64,000 nucleotides of DNA from Paraphoma chrysanthemicola (Eukaryota > Ascomycota > Dothideomycetes > Pleosporales > Phaeosphaeriaceae): NCBI GenBank assembly GCA_020744225.1, contig JAGMWG010000005.1, positions 310,001 through 374,000 of the forward strand, given 5' to 3'. This document shows positions 42,414 to 53,004 of the stretch, piece after piece; positions within the stretch are counted from its first letter, which is position 1, and the number at the start of each line of letters is the position of its first letter. The notes beneath the pieces are model-generated. The model made no database searches. It was not told the DNA's origin and saw only the letters and a program-made list of their open reading frames with translations. The position numbers and the translations under genes were made by a program.

Positions 42414-43133
42414 GGTAAGACTCAAACCTGTGATAAGAGCGTCCAGATTCGAAGGTATGGTGAACACACGAGGAGGTAGCTTTGATTGACCGGAGACGAC
42501 ACGTCAAGACTTGTGATGATAAATGCTTCCATGAGCTGTAGCGGTTCGTGACGACGCCACTGTGCTTTTCCGCATCAGCGATACTGGTTTCGGATCGACA
42601 GGTGCAGTCTTGTCCTGCATTATTATTGAGGGCTCTGGGAAAACAAACAATTCACTTCCGCGATAGGTCAAACAGATCTTCACCGGTCTATGAGCAAGCA
42701 CGGCTGCCCAACCCCACTCTGCTCGATCCAGGGCAATGCACCTACATTGTGGCTTGCAGGACGCCTTAGCGCAAAACCACGTCGCTTCTGGCGCATCAGG
42801 CTGAGATTCCGGTGAGAGTATCACGCCGAAGAAGTCTCATGAATCACATTGTGAATTACTAAACTTCTCCATCGCCCCTTGAAGTATATTGTTGTGGGAA
42901 GCACGGCAAATAGATGGGGACCGGACTGCGCCGTAGAGTTACAACCCACCAAGCAAGCTGAAGCCTGCTATTTCAGCCCTTCCGAGCTGTCGATAATGAA
43001 ATTACCTTTCAGCCGTCATGAAGGTGAATTTTGACGGTGGCCGAGAAGTCGTCTTAGGCTGCATCATTTGTAAAGACCGCACGTATGCTGACTTGCATTG
43101 GCAACAGGACAAAAGGAGGATGCCCGTGAACAA
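42414..43133. promoter_or_regulatory. Divergent promoter region between Hsp70-like and coiled-coil genes
   Basis: About 720 bases separate two divergent starts. A minus-strand frame at 42504..42824 lacks an ATG and is not called. The region presumably drives both genes. Confidence 0.45.
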
Positions 43134-44554
43134 ATGAAACAGTCAAAACAAATCATTAGATCGGTAATCGACGCTTTTGGGGAAGAGAATTGGCACGCAG
43201 CGTTGCGAATAAAGGGGCATGATGTGGAAAAGTGGCAAAATGCTACTCTACCGCAAGAGATAGATGTACTGGCAGATGAGCTTAAGAAAACAAGGAGAAC
43301 CACTCTACAGCAATTTACTGAGCACTCGAAGTTGTCAAAGGAGTTATCAGACGTGCGCGAAGAGCTGTTCCGAGAGAGAGAAAAGTATAGGGATGCAGAG
43401 GCACAATGGGACGATGAGAAGCGCAGAAAACAACATGAGCACGCTGAGCATTTAAGTTATCTGGAAGGTAGACACAACAATGTTCTGAAGGTTGCGAGAG
43501 GAGAGCAAGAGTTGCAAATTCGTAGCATGGTAACAGAACACGACCAAGACCGACAAAGATGGTCCACCTCGATGTCTCAGCTACGAGAGAAGGCAATTGA
43601 AGACCAGAAACAATGGAAGAAAGAAAAGTTGCAGTTCGAACGGCAGCATCGTGAACAGCAAGAGCAATGGAAAGAAGAGCAAACCAAGTTGAAGAAGGAA
43701 ATTCGGTCCCGAAACAATGCGCTAGTCAAAAGAGAAACCTTCAACCATCTCTCAGATGGCGAAATAACAGCCATGTTCGGTGAATTGACAAACGAGATCA
43801 ATTCGCTAGCACGACTAAAGTGGACGCGGAATGATTCACTATGGACAGACGAGCTGCAGAAGAGAATGTCGGACACCCCAAAACGCTTACAACGGCAGAT
43901 ACTTCAGGACACGATCTGGACCTCGCTTTTCGAGAATATTTTCAGCAGCCCGTTCCGGATGCTCGGCAATGAGGGATCACGCTTGGAGGTGCAATGGAGC
44001 AAGGACTTCGGTATAAGTGAGCCCATCCATAAGCCGCGGATGGTTTCAGCATGTTAACGCAGCACATAGGGACCTCTAATGAAGGTAAAGCCTACACATG
44101 GCCGAATCCTACTTTTGCATCGGAGCGCTGGAGGTTCGAGGTCATGCGTAAATGTCAAGAGGCGCTTGAACAGCCGGTATCCGAGTATGACTCTCGAGAA
44201 AAGCTCGTTAATGGATACAAGGAATCTCTTTCGCGCGTGCAAAAGGACATTGCAAAGACTCTTGAGCTTGTCTCAAGTCTTGACGAAGCCTCTTCGCGTT
44301 CTATCGATCGATTGACAGAAAAGGCTTCAATGATATGGGTAGCGTTTGGAGCGCAGAGATGTCGGCTCATGGTGGTTATGACTGGCTTAAGAAGCACAAT
44401 GGAAACATCGAGACACGAGACGAGGAGCGAAAGATCGGTCGAACTAATCCTGACGCCGGGTCTGAGTCGGACTGGTGATGCTGAGGGGGAGCTGTTCGAA
44501 GGCGAGACGATTATTACAGGCTGTGCGGGAGAATCGGTCAAGATAACGTACTAG
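43134..44554 (+). CDS. Coiled-coil protein with a conserved-looking fungal C-terminal region
   Basis: Two exons, 43134..44010 and 44070..44554; 453 residues. The intron starts gtataag and ends atag. The N-terminal half is a charged coiled coil (EELFREREKYRDAEAQWDDE, QFERQHREQQEQWKEEQTKL). The second half reads LWTDELQKRMSDTPKRLQRQ, ILQDTIWTSLFENIFSSPFR, then ASMIWVAFGAQRCRLMVVM, an arrangement I recognise from fungal proteins of unknown function. The open frame continues upstream without an ATG as far as a TTG at 43098, so the start at 43134 is the first ATG and an upstream exon may exist. It faces the Hsp70-like gene head to head. Confidence 0.72.
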
Positions 44555-44692
44555 GTCGGATCGAAACCCACTACCATCTAAAGTAGTGAACTTCAAATAC
44601 TCTTGACGGGCGCTGGTACTGGTATTGGCGCTGGTGCTAGTGTGAATGTGCGAATGGGTGTGTCAAGAATATGGAGATCCGAATTGAGCGTG

Positions 44693-45958
44693 TCAAATAC
44701 TGTTTTGCCAATCCCTCAGGGCTACTCTCAGCTTCTGCTCAGCTCCAGTCTCTACCCAAAAGTGTCCTGCCTCCCCAACCTCGAGGCTAGAGAAGCGAGA
44801 CCCTGGTGCGGCACGTAATTGCTCGCTCCACGCTCTGGTTCTTTTCGCCGACGTAAATATATCTTGACCACCATAGATTGCGAAAGTCACATGCTTGCCA
44901 ACGAAATCGTGAAATGCTTCCGTACCTCTATTCCAGAACTTGTGGCCCAAGGCCGGGGCAGCAAGTGTTGAGATTGGAGGCGAGAGAGGCGAGATGAGTA
45001 GGTACCGTACTTCGGGTAGCGCTAGGAGAGTGGCCGCCTTCTTCTCGAGCGACACCGCAGGGCTGCTGTCCTTGCGTCTGCGGTGACTGAGGCTCCTTAG
45101 CCTGCTTCCAATCTCGACACTCAAACCGCCCTCCATACTTCTGCGTACATCTCTGCTGGACCTTCGCTTATCCGGACTTGTCTCTTCTCCGCCCATTGTA
45201 AGGGACGGCTTCTGTTCGTGGTTCTTCGTCCTTGCCGTCTGCTCCCGCTCCCGGCTACGAGCAGTATTTATCCACGCGAGGTTGCTCTGGTCCGCCAGCT
45301 TGTGCGCTCGCATGATAATCTCATCACTCGCAGTGCCAGTTACCGGGCTAGAAAATGGCTGGAGGAGAGTTGGGACGGGCGGTAGGTGTTTGAGGATGAG
45401 TGAGCCATAAGAGTAGCCACCAAGGATGACCAGTGGTGTTTCCCTTCCATGCCCGCTTGCTGACGACTCTAACTGGCTAGCTCGTGGCTTTACAGAAGAC
45501 TGATCGGGAGTAAAGAGGGCGTTTGCGGTTGGGTGCGGTCGAAGGTACGACACGTAGTGGATGAAGAAGGCAGCAAAGGACGTGTAATCGTCGAGCTCCG
45601 GTTTTCCAGACCAGCTCGTCCGGCCCTTGGAACCATGTGCTCCTCTGCTATATATCAGTCTGAGAGCATCATCCTCTGCGCGTCATGGATCATACCGGAA
45701 ATTGAAGGTGCCAACAATCCATCCAGCCTGCAAGAACTCATCCACAATCATACCAACAACACGATCATCGTAGCTGCCCCCCATTGGCGCATAGGGATGA
45801 GCCATGACAATTCCACGTGTCCGCCATTGTGTCGTGGCGTCCGGCGTGCTCGGTCGTTGTTCGTCCAATGCATCTGGATGGTAGACGCGGCAATTGAGAA
45901 TTGTGTCATCGTGAATTGAGGGTATCGTGAAGCTGTATTCCGGCTCAGGAAGACGCAT
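44693..45958 (-). CDS. Alpha/beta hydrolase-fold protein
   Basis: Two exons: 45958..45696 and 45644..44693, intron 51 bp; 404 residues. The fold starts with RGIVMAHPYAPMGGSYDD and GWIVGTFNFRGAHGSKG (restored by splicing), a typical strand-turn before the oxyanion hole. The nucleophile elbow is VILGGYSYGSLIL. A long charged, Ser/Arg-rich insert (about residues 230-300) sits in the lid position. VTFAIYGGQDIFTSAKRT and VGEAGHFWVE supply the likely acid and His. No signal peptide, so probably cytosolic. Related fungal proteins have no defined substrate. Confidence 0.82.
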
Positions 45959-46855
45959 CTTCGGGTCCACTCAGAACCCGTCGGGCGTGCTCATCGCATG
46001 CTTTGTGAGTGTCAGACGTAATGGGCACGTCGGTGTAGTTGAGACCACTGCCTAGATCGTGGGATGCAGGGTTGCGGGGCCTCAGATGCGGAGAGGCCCC
46101 GGTGGTGCCAAGGCTCGATGGACATCCTTGGATTTCCCTGATGAACCACAATCACTACCACGACATCATACCCAGTACACCGGAACACACTCGCCCGTTC
46201 CCTTTTGCCCATCATAGTACATATACAATAGGCTTCACAGTACAGTGCCTTCAAGTCCCGCATAGCCCCTGGACCTAGGCGACACCCCTGTCTCTCGAGG
46301 TTCCATCTACGCACTCATCCTTGTTTGGTTTCGTCTATCCATCGAATTCAAAGGGAGAACCTGAATTTGAATCCCCACGTGTGTTTTTCCTTAGAATACA
46401 GCCGTCTTAAAGCATGTTTATTACGTGCTGCGGAAAGTCTGCCCTGAGATCTGATCAACAACAACCTGAGCTTTTCCAACTTCTGCCCCTCGTATGAGTC
46501 CTGCCCCTGGCCTACATCTGAATAGCTCTAGCACCGCATAACCTACATGCTCTGTATGCACCATGTACACTTGTCTAGCGAGAGCGGCACGAAGGCAATC
46601 ATCCCTAGATAGCACTGTCACTCATTTGCGAAGCTCTCCCTTTGCGACATTGACAAGCCGACAACTCCCCTGTCTCTTCTCGGCAACGAGAAGAATCAAT
46701 GGCGACAAACTTGTTGTGAGTATATTCTATAAATGCTCGAGCCTCATGTCAGCCCTCTTGATATCTTCTCATTGTGCGACATAGCTGATGGGATCTAGTC
46801 TAGGACATACAACCGGGTAGACAAGGTCTCTTGCCAGCTTCTGAAAAAGCGGCAA
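45959..46855. other. Intergenic region, no gene seen
   Basis: About 900 bases. Short frames (46012..46314 minus, 46563..46784 plus) have no motif. It holds the alpha/beta hydrolase promoter. Confidence 0.4.
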
Positions 46856-47551
46856 ATGTCTTCCGAGTCAGACAACAACGGACCTGCTAAGAACAAGTAC
46901 TTCTGGCATGGGGAAAAGACCTTCCCGTTACCGCCGCCCGCTTGGCAAAATTCGTAGAAGTATCCACTCCCATAAATACGATAAATGGGGCTTCTTACTC
47001 TACCGCTGCGACTACTCGTCGGATGACTTGTGGGCAAAGTTCTTGGCAGCTCTTCAGCACGAGGTCGATGACGGCCTTAGATGTTACGATGCTGAAGACC
47101 TCAGAAGCAGCCTTGATATGACGCCAAAGGAAGATAAAGATCTGCTAGACGGTGCGACGGTGGAGCGCGTTCGTGACATCTTCACGGCTTGGCTTGGCAG
47201 CGATGAGGCCAAGGCAGAATTCGGCGGTAGTACTCCCAGGTACATGTACTGCGTGCACGTAGGTTCGGACGTCCTTGACTCTGTGGTCAATCGTGCGCCA
47301 AAATTGCCACAACCAGAAGCTTGGCAAGAAGCATATGTCAACCTCGTGCGGCCTCGCATAGAGTGGCCTCCAATCCCTCCGGATCAGTTGCAATATTTCT
47401 CGGAAGAAGAACTAATGAAGATGTAGATTTGGTCAAGGTTCCCTTGGACTATCTGGGACCATGTGGCTACGACGAAATGTATGATGCAGAAATGTTCGAC
47501 TTTTACCGCCTACATCTAGGAGACAACGATATTTCTCGCGGAGGAGGTTGA
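46856..47551 (+). pseudogene. Broken copy 1 of a fungal protein family of unknown function
   Basis: Three reading frames must be joined. Frame A from the ATG at 46856 reads GPAKNKYFWHGEKTFPLPPP and hits a stop at 46955. Frame B (from about 46950, or an internal ATG at 46908) carries the core HKYDKWGFLLYRCDYSSDDL, MTPKEDKDLLDGATVERVRD and EAWQEAYVNLVRPRIEWPPI, ending at 47426. Frame C continues as NEDVDLVKVPLDYLGPCGYD to 47551. The core resembles a family often seen in filamentous fungi (KYDKWGF ... YRC ... DGAT) without known function. No splice pair restores the frame at either break, so two frameshifts are likely. Frame B alone (46908..47426, 172 codons) could still be translated. Confidence 0.5.
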
Positions 47552-47654
47552 AATATGAAGCACCGTCTCATTCCGAGGAATTGGGGCAGTGCGATGCAAA
47601 GTATTGATTGATATCTCTCGCCGACTGTACCGGATCTTGAAGCCCAACGGGTGA

Positions 47655-47894
47655 TCATAGAGAACTCGGTTGGTTCGGAAGGCATGCGTCTGGTCCAGGA
47701 CTGCACATATATTAACTTTGTACAACGATGGGCGGAGATCGACCATCGCGGTATTGCCCTTTGACCCAGAGTTCTACACCGAGAAAATTAGAGAAGTGGA
47801 CGAGGACAAAAACATAGACTTTGTAAAGGTGCCGTTGAAATGCGTAGGACCAGAGCCGTACGACGACTTGTATTTCTCGGAAAGTGTTACATGA
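47655..47894 (+). pseudogene. Broken copy 2, tandem fragment of the same family
   Basis: About 80 codons aligning with the end of copy 1. One frame has CTYINFVQRWAEID (compare AYVNLVRPRIEW); a second continues as NIDFVKVPLKCVGPEPYDDL (compare VDLVKVPLDYLGPCGYDEM). A frameshift near 47760 separates them, and nothing corresponds to the N-terminal core of copy 1. A partial tandem duplicate now decaying is the simplest reading. Confidence 0.5.
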
Positions 47895-48295
47895 ATATTA
47901 AAGATACCAAAACCATGATAACATAAATGATATAATATATCGCTGGGGGTGAGCAACGAGGTCGAAGCTGACGCTGTTGGAAAACGGAAATTGTTGTAGA
48001 CACACCAGAGTCATGCTGAATACAAACGCGGGTCGTTGGCTATGACGCGCTATGTGCTGGTGCCAAGCATCGCAATGTCGTGTCCTCGCAAGCTACCGCG
48101 GAAATGCGCCGCCTACTCCCACGACTTTTTGAGAACGACCTACCCTGCGCCTACATTTCCAACGCGGCTGCTGGCGCTTGATTTTCTCCCACAGCCAGAG
48201 CCATGTTCTTACACTCGCGACCTGGTGCGACGAGTTGATGCAGACCCAAGGTACCTAACGGTGCGCGTGGTTGAAGACGGTTCCTTCACGCGACG
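47895..48295. other. Intergenic region, promoter of the ZZ/EF-hand gene
   Basis: About 400 bases. A plus-strand frame at 48036..48353 overlaps the next start and has no motif. Confidence 0.4.
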
Positions 48296-51200
48296 ATGCC
48301 TGCTTCGACGCCGACGTCCGTTTCTCGCTATCGACCGGCCATACTCATACTAGCTGGCGCTGCGGCAGGCTATGCTGCATATCTCATCTACAACATCTCC
48401 CAGGCTCCACCTAGTGATGGCCTACATCGAAGCAATGCGGTCCGACGGCCCAATGCACGCACACGCCGAAATGCGTCGCAGGTAGCACGTGTTAGTTCTC
48501 GTCTCCAAGGCGACCTGCCCGTACTGGGCGAACTTCACCTTCTCGGGGCCCGCATACCATTCAATCCGCATAGTCTCGTATCGCGTGGAGAGCTGCGAGC
48601 GCTGGTAATCCAGCATCAGCCAGACGCGTCTCCGGCGGCGATAGAGGCACATGTTGAACATGTTTACGCCATCTTTTTAGAGAGGCTGCTCATGTTGATG
48701 TTTCCTCATCGCGCGCCCTCTTCAATTGAGGCTGAGGCTATCACACGCTGGGTTGCTGACCGATATGGTGATCAGATCACGGATAGTACAGCTGTAGCAA
48801 CTGCCCTACAACGACATGCCGCGTCTTTGCCTACTACGAACACTCTTACTGTAGACGGTGCCGAAAGTGTCGCAAACACGGAGCAGTCCTGGGACAGCGA
48901 TGACGATACCGAAGGCGAGGGCATCGATCCCGATGGGCAGACCCTCCAGCGCACACTCTACCACATTGCAGAAGATCGTGCACGACAGGAGGGCGTAGTG
49001 CATCGTGGTATAACCTGCAATGGATGTGATGAGAAGCCCATTCGTGGCATCAGGTGGCACTGTGCCAATTGTGCCGACTATGACCTGTGCTCCAATTGCG
49101 AAGCGACCAACACTCATATCAAAACCCACATCTTCTACAAGATCCGAGTGCCGGCTCCATATCTAGGCACGGCTAAGCAAGAGCCGCTGTACCCTGGTAA
49201 ACCACACATGATGATGCCTTCCATCGGCGCGGCTCTGAAGAAACGTCTTGTCACAGAGACGAGAATGGAAGCGGAGGAGATAGATGCTTTGTGGGATCAA
49301 TTCACATGTCTCGCAGGAACCGAGTGGCTTGCCGATCCGAACAGCATTGGATGGGCTCTGGACCGACGTGCCTTCAACCATGCCTTCATCCCTCGCTACA
49401 ACAGCTTCGTTGCCGCACCGAATCTCGTATACGATCGCATTTTCTCTTACTACGATTCGGATAAGAACGGGCTGATCGGCTTCGAGGAATGGATCAAGGG
49501 TCTAGACGGGATGCATTCCAGCCACATCAAGAGCAAAATTGTCTTCAACGCCTATGATGTCGACGGGGATGGATATATATCGCGCAAAGATATACTCAGA
49601 ATATTCAGAGCCTACTATGCTATCGAAAAAGAAGCAACGCGCAATTATGTAGCCGAGATAACAGAAGAACTCTCAGTACGAAACGCGCTCGACACGATTC
49701 GTTCAAGTCAGCCACTCGGATCTGCCTTCCCTCCCCATGGACCAACTTCACAAAACAGACAAACGGTTCGATTACAAGAGAAGGCACGACTTGACCTGGG
49801 GAATTCCCGACCAGTGCTGAACGAGGACCGTCCCGATATAGCAGAACGAGAAGAGATGATAACGGCGGTGACCACCCAGAGTTTTGACGACGATGACGAG
49901 GCGGACAATACGCAAGACCACGCCGTGAGCGCCAGATGGTCCCGAAGGCAATTTTACGTCGATGAAGAGGAAGGCATGATGAGACCGGCGGGCGTGGAAG
50001 ACGATGCTTCGTCTCAAGAAGATCACCCGACTGATCAGGGCGTCGATACGCAACAAGACCTTTTCGAGGAGTCTGGAACACGGCCGAGATACTCGAGATC
50101 ATCTTCCAGGGTCCGTTTCGAAGACGACGTCGATGTGGAAACTCGTTCTAATGCATCTACCTCATCGCGGCCGGTCAATGAACGCTGGGGTGGGTATGAG
50201 ATTCCAGAACCCGAGAAAGATCTAGGGAAGGAGATACTTTACCAAGTAACTCAGCAGGGTTTCAACGAGCTACTCGATCCGCTCTTCGAAGACAGGGAGA
50301 ATGACGCCATGGACGCTCATGCGACCCGTGCTGAGCGGCGTCAATGTCCCGATGCGATCGACGAGATCACTCACACGTTCAATCACGACAAGCGTCGAGG
50401 CCTTCGTGCAATTTGCATGGTAGGTATCTTTCGGTACTCCGAATGCATCGTAGAGATGTTTTGTGATGCTGTCAATAAGTCAAGTAGCTCTGGACCTTTC
50501 AAACAGTACTTTCACGACAAAGATGGCAAAGGAGTCTGTAAGAGGAGTGCAAAAGAGAGACTACTGAGTGTGTACTCCGGAATGGAAGATGCTTTCTTGA
50601 AAACCATCAGTGTACCCTCTGATTACGCAGTAAACGATATGAGCCTGTGGAACACGTGGGTATGCCAGGAGCAACTCCGGGATGAGGTTTTGGTTGCTTG
50701 CCTAGAGATGGCTGCACATCTCGGCTGGATGGCATCTTTGCCAGAACCAAGCTCAGCCACGACTACTTCTTTGATCTTCCGAGACCCTACGATGCCACAA
50801 TTCAGGCCAAATTCATCGGCAGACTTACGTATGGCCGGCCAGAAATCGTTCCAAGGACAAGACAGTAAAGACACGGATTCATATGCCGACCATCAGTTGA
50901 GCCGGTACGAAGCTGAAGGCCTGCAGGACGACAATGAAGATAACGCCTCCTCCCAATCAAAAGGCCCTTTCTTCGTAGAGTATTGGCCGAAGCTCAACTA
51001 TGTGACAACGGGAGCAGACGCTCCCCTCACAGATGAGGCACTCAAGAAGTGGCAAAGTATACCATCACGACCAGCGACGGAATATCCGGTCTCAGTCGTT
51101 GTCGACCAACCTCCTACATCCATTCACGATACCCCGGGCAATGATGGTGCTCGTGCCAAATGGCAGAATTACAAAAACGATCCTGTGATACATGCTCTAT

Positions 51201-51502
51201 GCATACACACCTCGAACGGGACTGAGCTGATCGAGGCTTATCCTAGACCGGTGGTTCATACAACCAATCCATACTATTCTGGAGAAAACCAATTGAAGCC
51301 GCTGTATCAGCTTGTGCGCGAGGTCGCTGCGGAGCCAGCTTCACCATTCCATGGTATCTGGCTTGCTAGTCTAGAGGCTGTTCAACAAGAGAATCACAGA
51401 CGCAAAGGAAATGGCTTGATCGATTTTGAGGAGTTTGACGAGCATATGCGAGAAGGCAAGATGCGGTTTTTGGAGTCATGGATGGAATGGGTGAGCATAT
51501 AA
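48296..51502 (+). CDS. Membrane-anchored ZZ zinc-finger and EF-hand protein
   Basis: Single exon, 1068 residues. An N-terminal hydrophobic segment at about residues 13-32 (RPAILILAGAAAGYAAYLIY) suggests a membrane anchor. A ZZ zinc finger spans about residues 235-282: HRGITCNGCDEKPIRGIRWHC, then CADYDLCSNCE and HIKTHIFYKI. Two calcium-binding EF-hands follow near residues 385 and 420 (DSDKNGLIGFEEW and DVDGDGYISRKDI), and GNGLIDFEEF near residue 1045 looks like a third partial loop. An acidic disordered region separates the EF-hands from a helical C-terminal half. This ZZ/EF-hand layout recurs in filamentous fungi; a calcium-responsive scaffold role is inferred only. Confidence 0.87.
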   Translation: MPASTPTSVSRYRPAILILAGAAAGYAAYLIYNISQAPPSDGLHRSNAVRRPNARTRRNASQVARVSSRLQGDLPVLGELHLLGARIPFNPHSLVSRGELRALVIQHQPDASPAAIEAHVEHVYAIFLERLLMLMFPHRAPSSIEAEAITRWVADRYGDQITDSTAVATALQRHAASLPTTNTLTVDGAESVANTEQSWDSDDDTEGEGIDPDGQTLQRTLYHIAEDRARQEGVVHRGITCNGCDEKPIRGIRWHCANCADYDLCSNCEATNTHIKTHIFYKIRVPAPYLGTAKQEPLYPGKPHMMMPSIGAALKKRLVTETRMEAEEIDALWDQFTCLAGTEWLADPNSIGWALDRRAFNHAFIPRYNSFVAAPNLVYDRIFSYYDSDKNGLIGFEEWIKGLDGMHSSHIKSKIVFNAYDVDGDGYISRKDILRIFRAYYAIEKEATRNYVAEITEELSVRNALDTIRSSQPLGSAFPPHGPTSQNRQTVRLQEKARLDLGNSRPVLNEDRPDIAEREEMITAVTTQSFDDDDEADNTQDHAVSARWSRRQFYVDEEEGMMRPAGVEDDASSQEDHPTDQGVDTQQDLFEESGTRPRYSRSSSRVRFEDDVDVETRSNASTSSRPVNERWGGYEIPEPEKDLGKEILYQVTQQGFNELLDPLFEDRENDAMDAHATRAERRQCPDAIDEITHTFNHDKRRGLRAICMVGIFRYSECIVEMFCDAVNKSSSSGPFKQYFHDKDGKGVCKRSAKERLLSVYSGMEDAFLKTISVPSDYAVNDMSLWNTWVCQEQLRDEVLVACLEMAAHLGWMASLPEPSSATTTSLIFRDPTMPQFRPNSSADLRMAGQKSFQGQDSKDTDSYADHQLSRYEAEGLQDDNEDNASSQSKGPFFVEYWPKLNYVTTGADAPLTDEALKKWQSIPSRPATEYPVSVVVDQPPTSIHDTPGNDGARAKWQNYKNDPVIHALCIHTSNGTELIEAYPRPVVHTTNPYYSGENQLKPLYQLVREVAAEPASPFHGIWLASLEAVQQENHRRKGNGLIDFEEFDEHMREGKMRFLESWMEWVSI

Positions 51503-51783
51503 GAGCCCACGAATCCGACGATATTTTCGGCCTGTGCGTGGGGTTTGCAATTATGACTAGTGCGAGAATACACATTGGATGAACAGGTAAAGCAACGCGA
51601 GAGGACGAGTTGACTGCCCTGGCGAATGCGCACGTCATATATACCACTTACGCGACCACAACGGACACGGATGGTCGGTTTGGAAAGGCTATTCTGTATA
51701 ACAATGCACCAGTCTTGTCACAGAATGAAAACTAGTTGAGCGTCAGGCTTCGAGTTTGAAGCAATATGCTCAGAAGTACAATT
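51503..51783. other. Convergent 3' ends of ZZ/EF-hand and FAH genes
   Basis: About 280 bases between two convergent stops; terminator regions of both genes are expected here. Confidence 0.4.
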
Positions 51784-53004
51784 CTACCACTTTGCCGCTT
51801 CTCTGATCACCCCCACAATGTCTCCGAACCCGACTCCGTCCGCCACTGTCCCAGTATATCTCACTTCATCCCCATCCTCCAGGTACCGCAGCTCACTCCC
51901 ATCACTCAGCTTACTCGGCACCTTCCCATTCTTCGTCAACTCAAGCAAACACCCATGCTCGTGGTCCGCATCCCCAGACACCGTCCCGCTCGCCACCAGA
52001 TCCCCTGTCCGCAACCCACACCCACCAATCGTATGATGCGCAATCATATGTCTGAATGTCCAATACATAGTGTCAAACCCGACCTCACACGTCGTCGTCT
52101 TCGCTCCTTTCCTCGTAATCTCACTCTTCAACTTGATACCATAATTCGGCGCTGCATCATCGTCCATGAACGCTGCTACAGGACTCATTCGCGGCGGCGC
52201 AGTGACTTCGTACGGCTTAAGTGCGTCAAGCGTAATTATCCACGGTGAGATACTCGTGTGGAAATTCTTCCCGTTAAACGGTCCTAACGGGTTCATTTCC
52301 AGCCCTTGGATATCTCTCGCAGACCAGTCGTTCACCAACACCAGTCCGAAGATATGTTGATCTGCATCCGTCGCTTTGAGCGATGATCCCGGCTCCACTG
52401 GTGTGCCAATCACAGCGCCAACTTCAAGTTCGTAATCCAGCGCGCGCGATGCGCCGAAGATGATCTTCTTCTCTGGTGCGGTGTAGTCTTCGATGTATTG
52501 CCCCAACGGCCGTTGCACAAGTGCAGGTGACACACCGATCGAGCTGCAGCGCCCAGCGTATCCAACTGGGTATGCGTGGAATCCAGGTGGGTACGCACGT
52601 ACGCCCATTACTGCTTCGCCGGCGTTGAGGACGTGGTTTTGCGAGGCGGAGTAGTCTGTGAAATCGCCGATGGAGATGGGTAGATGTAAGGCAACATTTT
52701 GTACGTCTTCGGAGAAAGGAGTGTGTTGACTTGAGGTATATGCTGTTTGGATGGCGGCGCGGACTTGCGATTGTAGGGACTTGGGGAGCGCGGCGAAGGC
52801 GTTGAGAGTGGGTTGGAGGAAGTAGGTTGGGAGAGGACTGGGAGTAGAGATGGAAGTGAAGGTCGACGTGGATGCGAGCTCCGCGAGGAATATTATGGTG
52901 TTGTTGATGCGTGTCACAGCTTGTAGGACTGGGCGGGTGAGTGAATTGGCGATGCCATAGGGAATGTTGTCGATGCCGAAGTGTGAGGCGTAATTGTCAG
53001 CCAT
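51784..53004 (-). CDS. Fumarylacetoacetase-family hydrolase
   Basis: Single exon, 406 residues from the ATG at 53004, slightly shorter than typical fumarylacetoacetases (about 420). The N-terminal SH3-like domain (NYASHFGIDNIPYGIA) is present, so this is a full FAH-type protein rather than a short bacterial-type hydrolase. Catalytic-core motifs are ISIGDFTDYSASQNHVLNAG (active-site His), YPVGYAGRCSSIGVSP, DYELEVGAVIGTP, VLVNDWSARDIQG and MIAHHTIGGCGLRTGDLVAS. The known family reaction splits fumarylacetoacetate in tyrosine breakdown. No homogentisate dioxygenase or maleylacetoacetate isomerase is visible nearby, and the protein is divergent (AGEAVMG in place of the usual stretch), so another acylpyruvate substrate is possible. 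Confidence 0.87.
   Translation of the reverse strand: MADNYASHFGIDNIPYGIANSLTRPVLQAVTRINNTIIFLAELASTSTFTSISTPSPLPTYFLQPTLNAFAALPKSLQSQVRAAIQTAYTSSQHTPFSEDVQNVALHLPISIGDFTDYSASQNHVLNAGEAVMGVRAYPPGFHAYPVGYAGRCSSIGVSPALVQRPLGQYIEDYTAPEKKIIFGASRALDYELEVGAVIGTPVEPGSSLKATDADQHIFGLVLVNDWSARDIQGLEMNPLGPFNGKNFHTSISPWIITLDALKPYEVTAPPRMSPVAAFMDDDAAPNYGIKLKSEITRKGAKTTTCEVGFDTMYWTFRHMIAHHTIGGCGLRTGDLVASGTVSGDADHEHGCLLELTKNGKVPSKLSDGSELRYLEDGDEVRYTGTVADGVGFGDIVGVIREAAKW

Noticed and set aside
42504..42824. Minus-strand frame of 106 codons (CRCIALDRAEWGWAAVLAH) between the Hsp70-like and coiled-coil genes
   Set aside because: It starts with GTG and has no ATG, no splice support and no recognised family; kept only as part of the divergent promoter region.
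43098..43133. Upstream extension of the coiled-coil protein from a TTG
   Set aside because: TTG is not a likely fungal start; first in-frame ATG at 43134 used, with the caveat that an upstream exon may exist.
46340..46375. GAATTTGAATCC stretch resembling a tRNA T-arm
   Set aside because: No acceptor stem, D-arm or anticodon arm can be folded around it.
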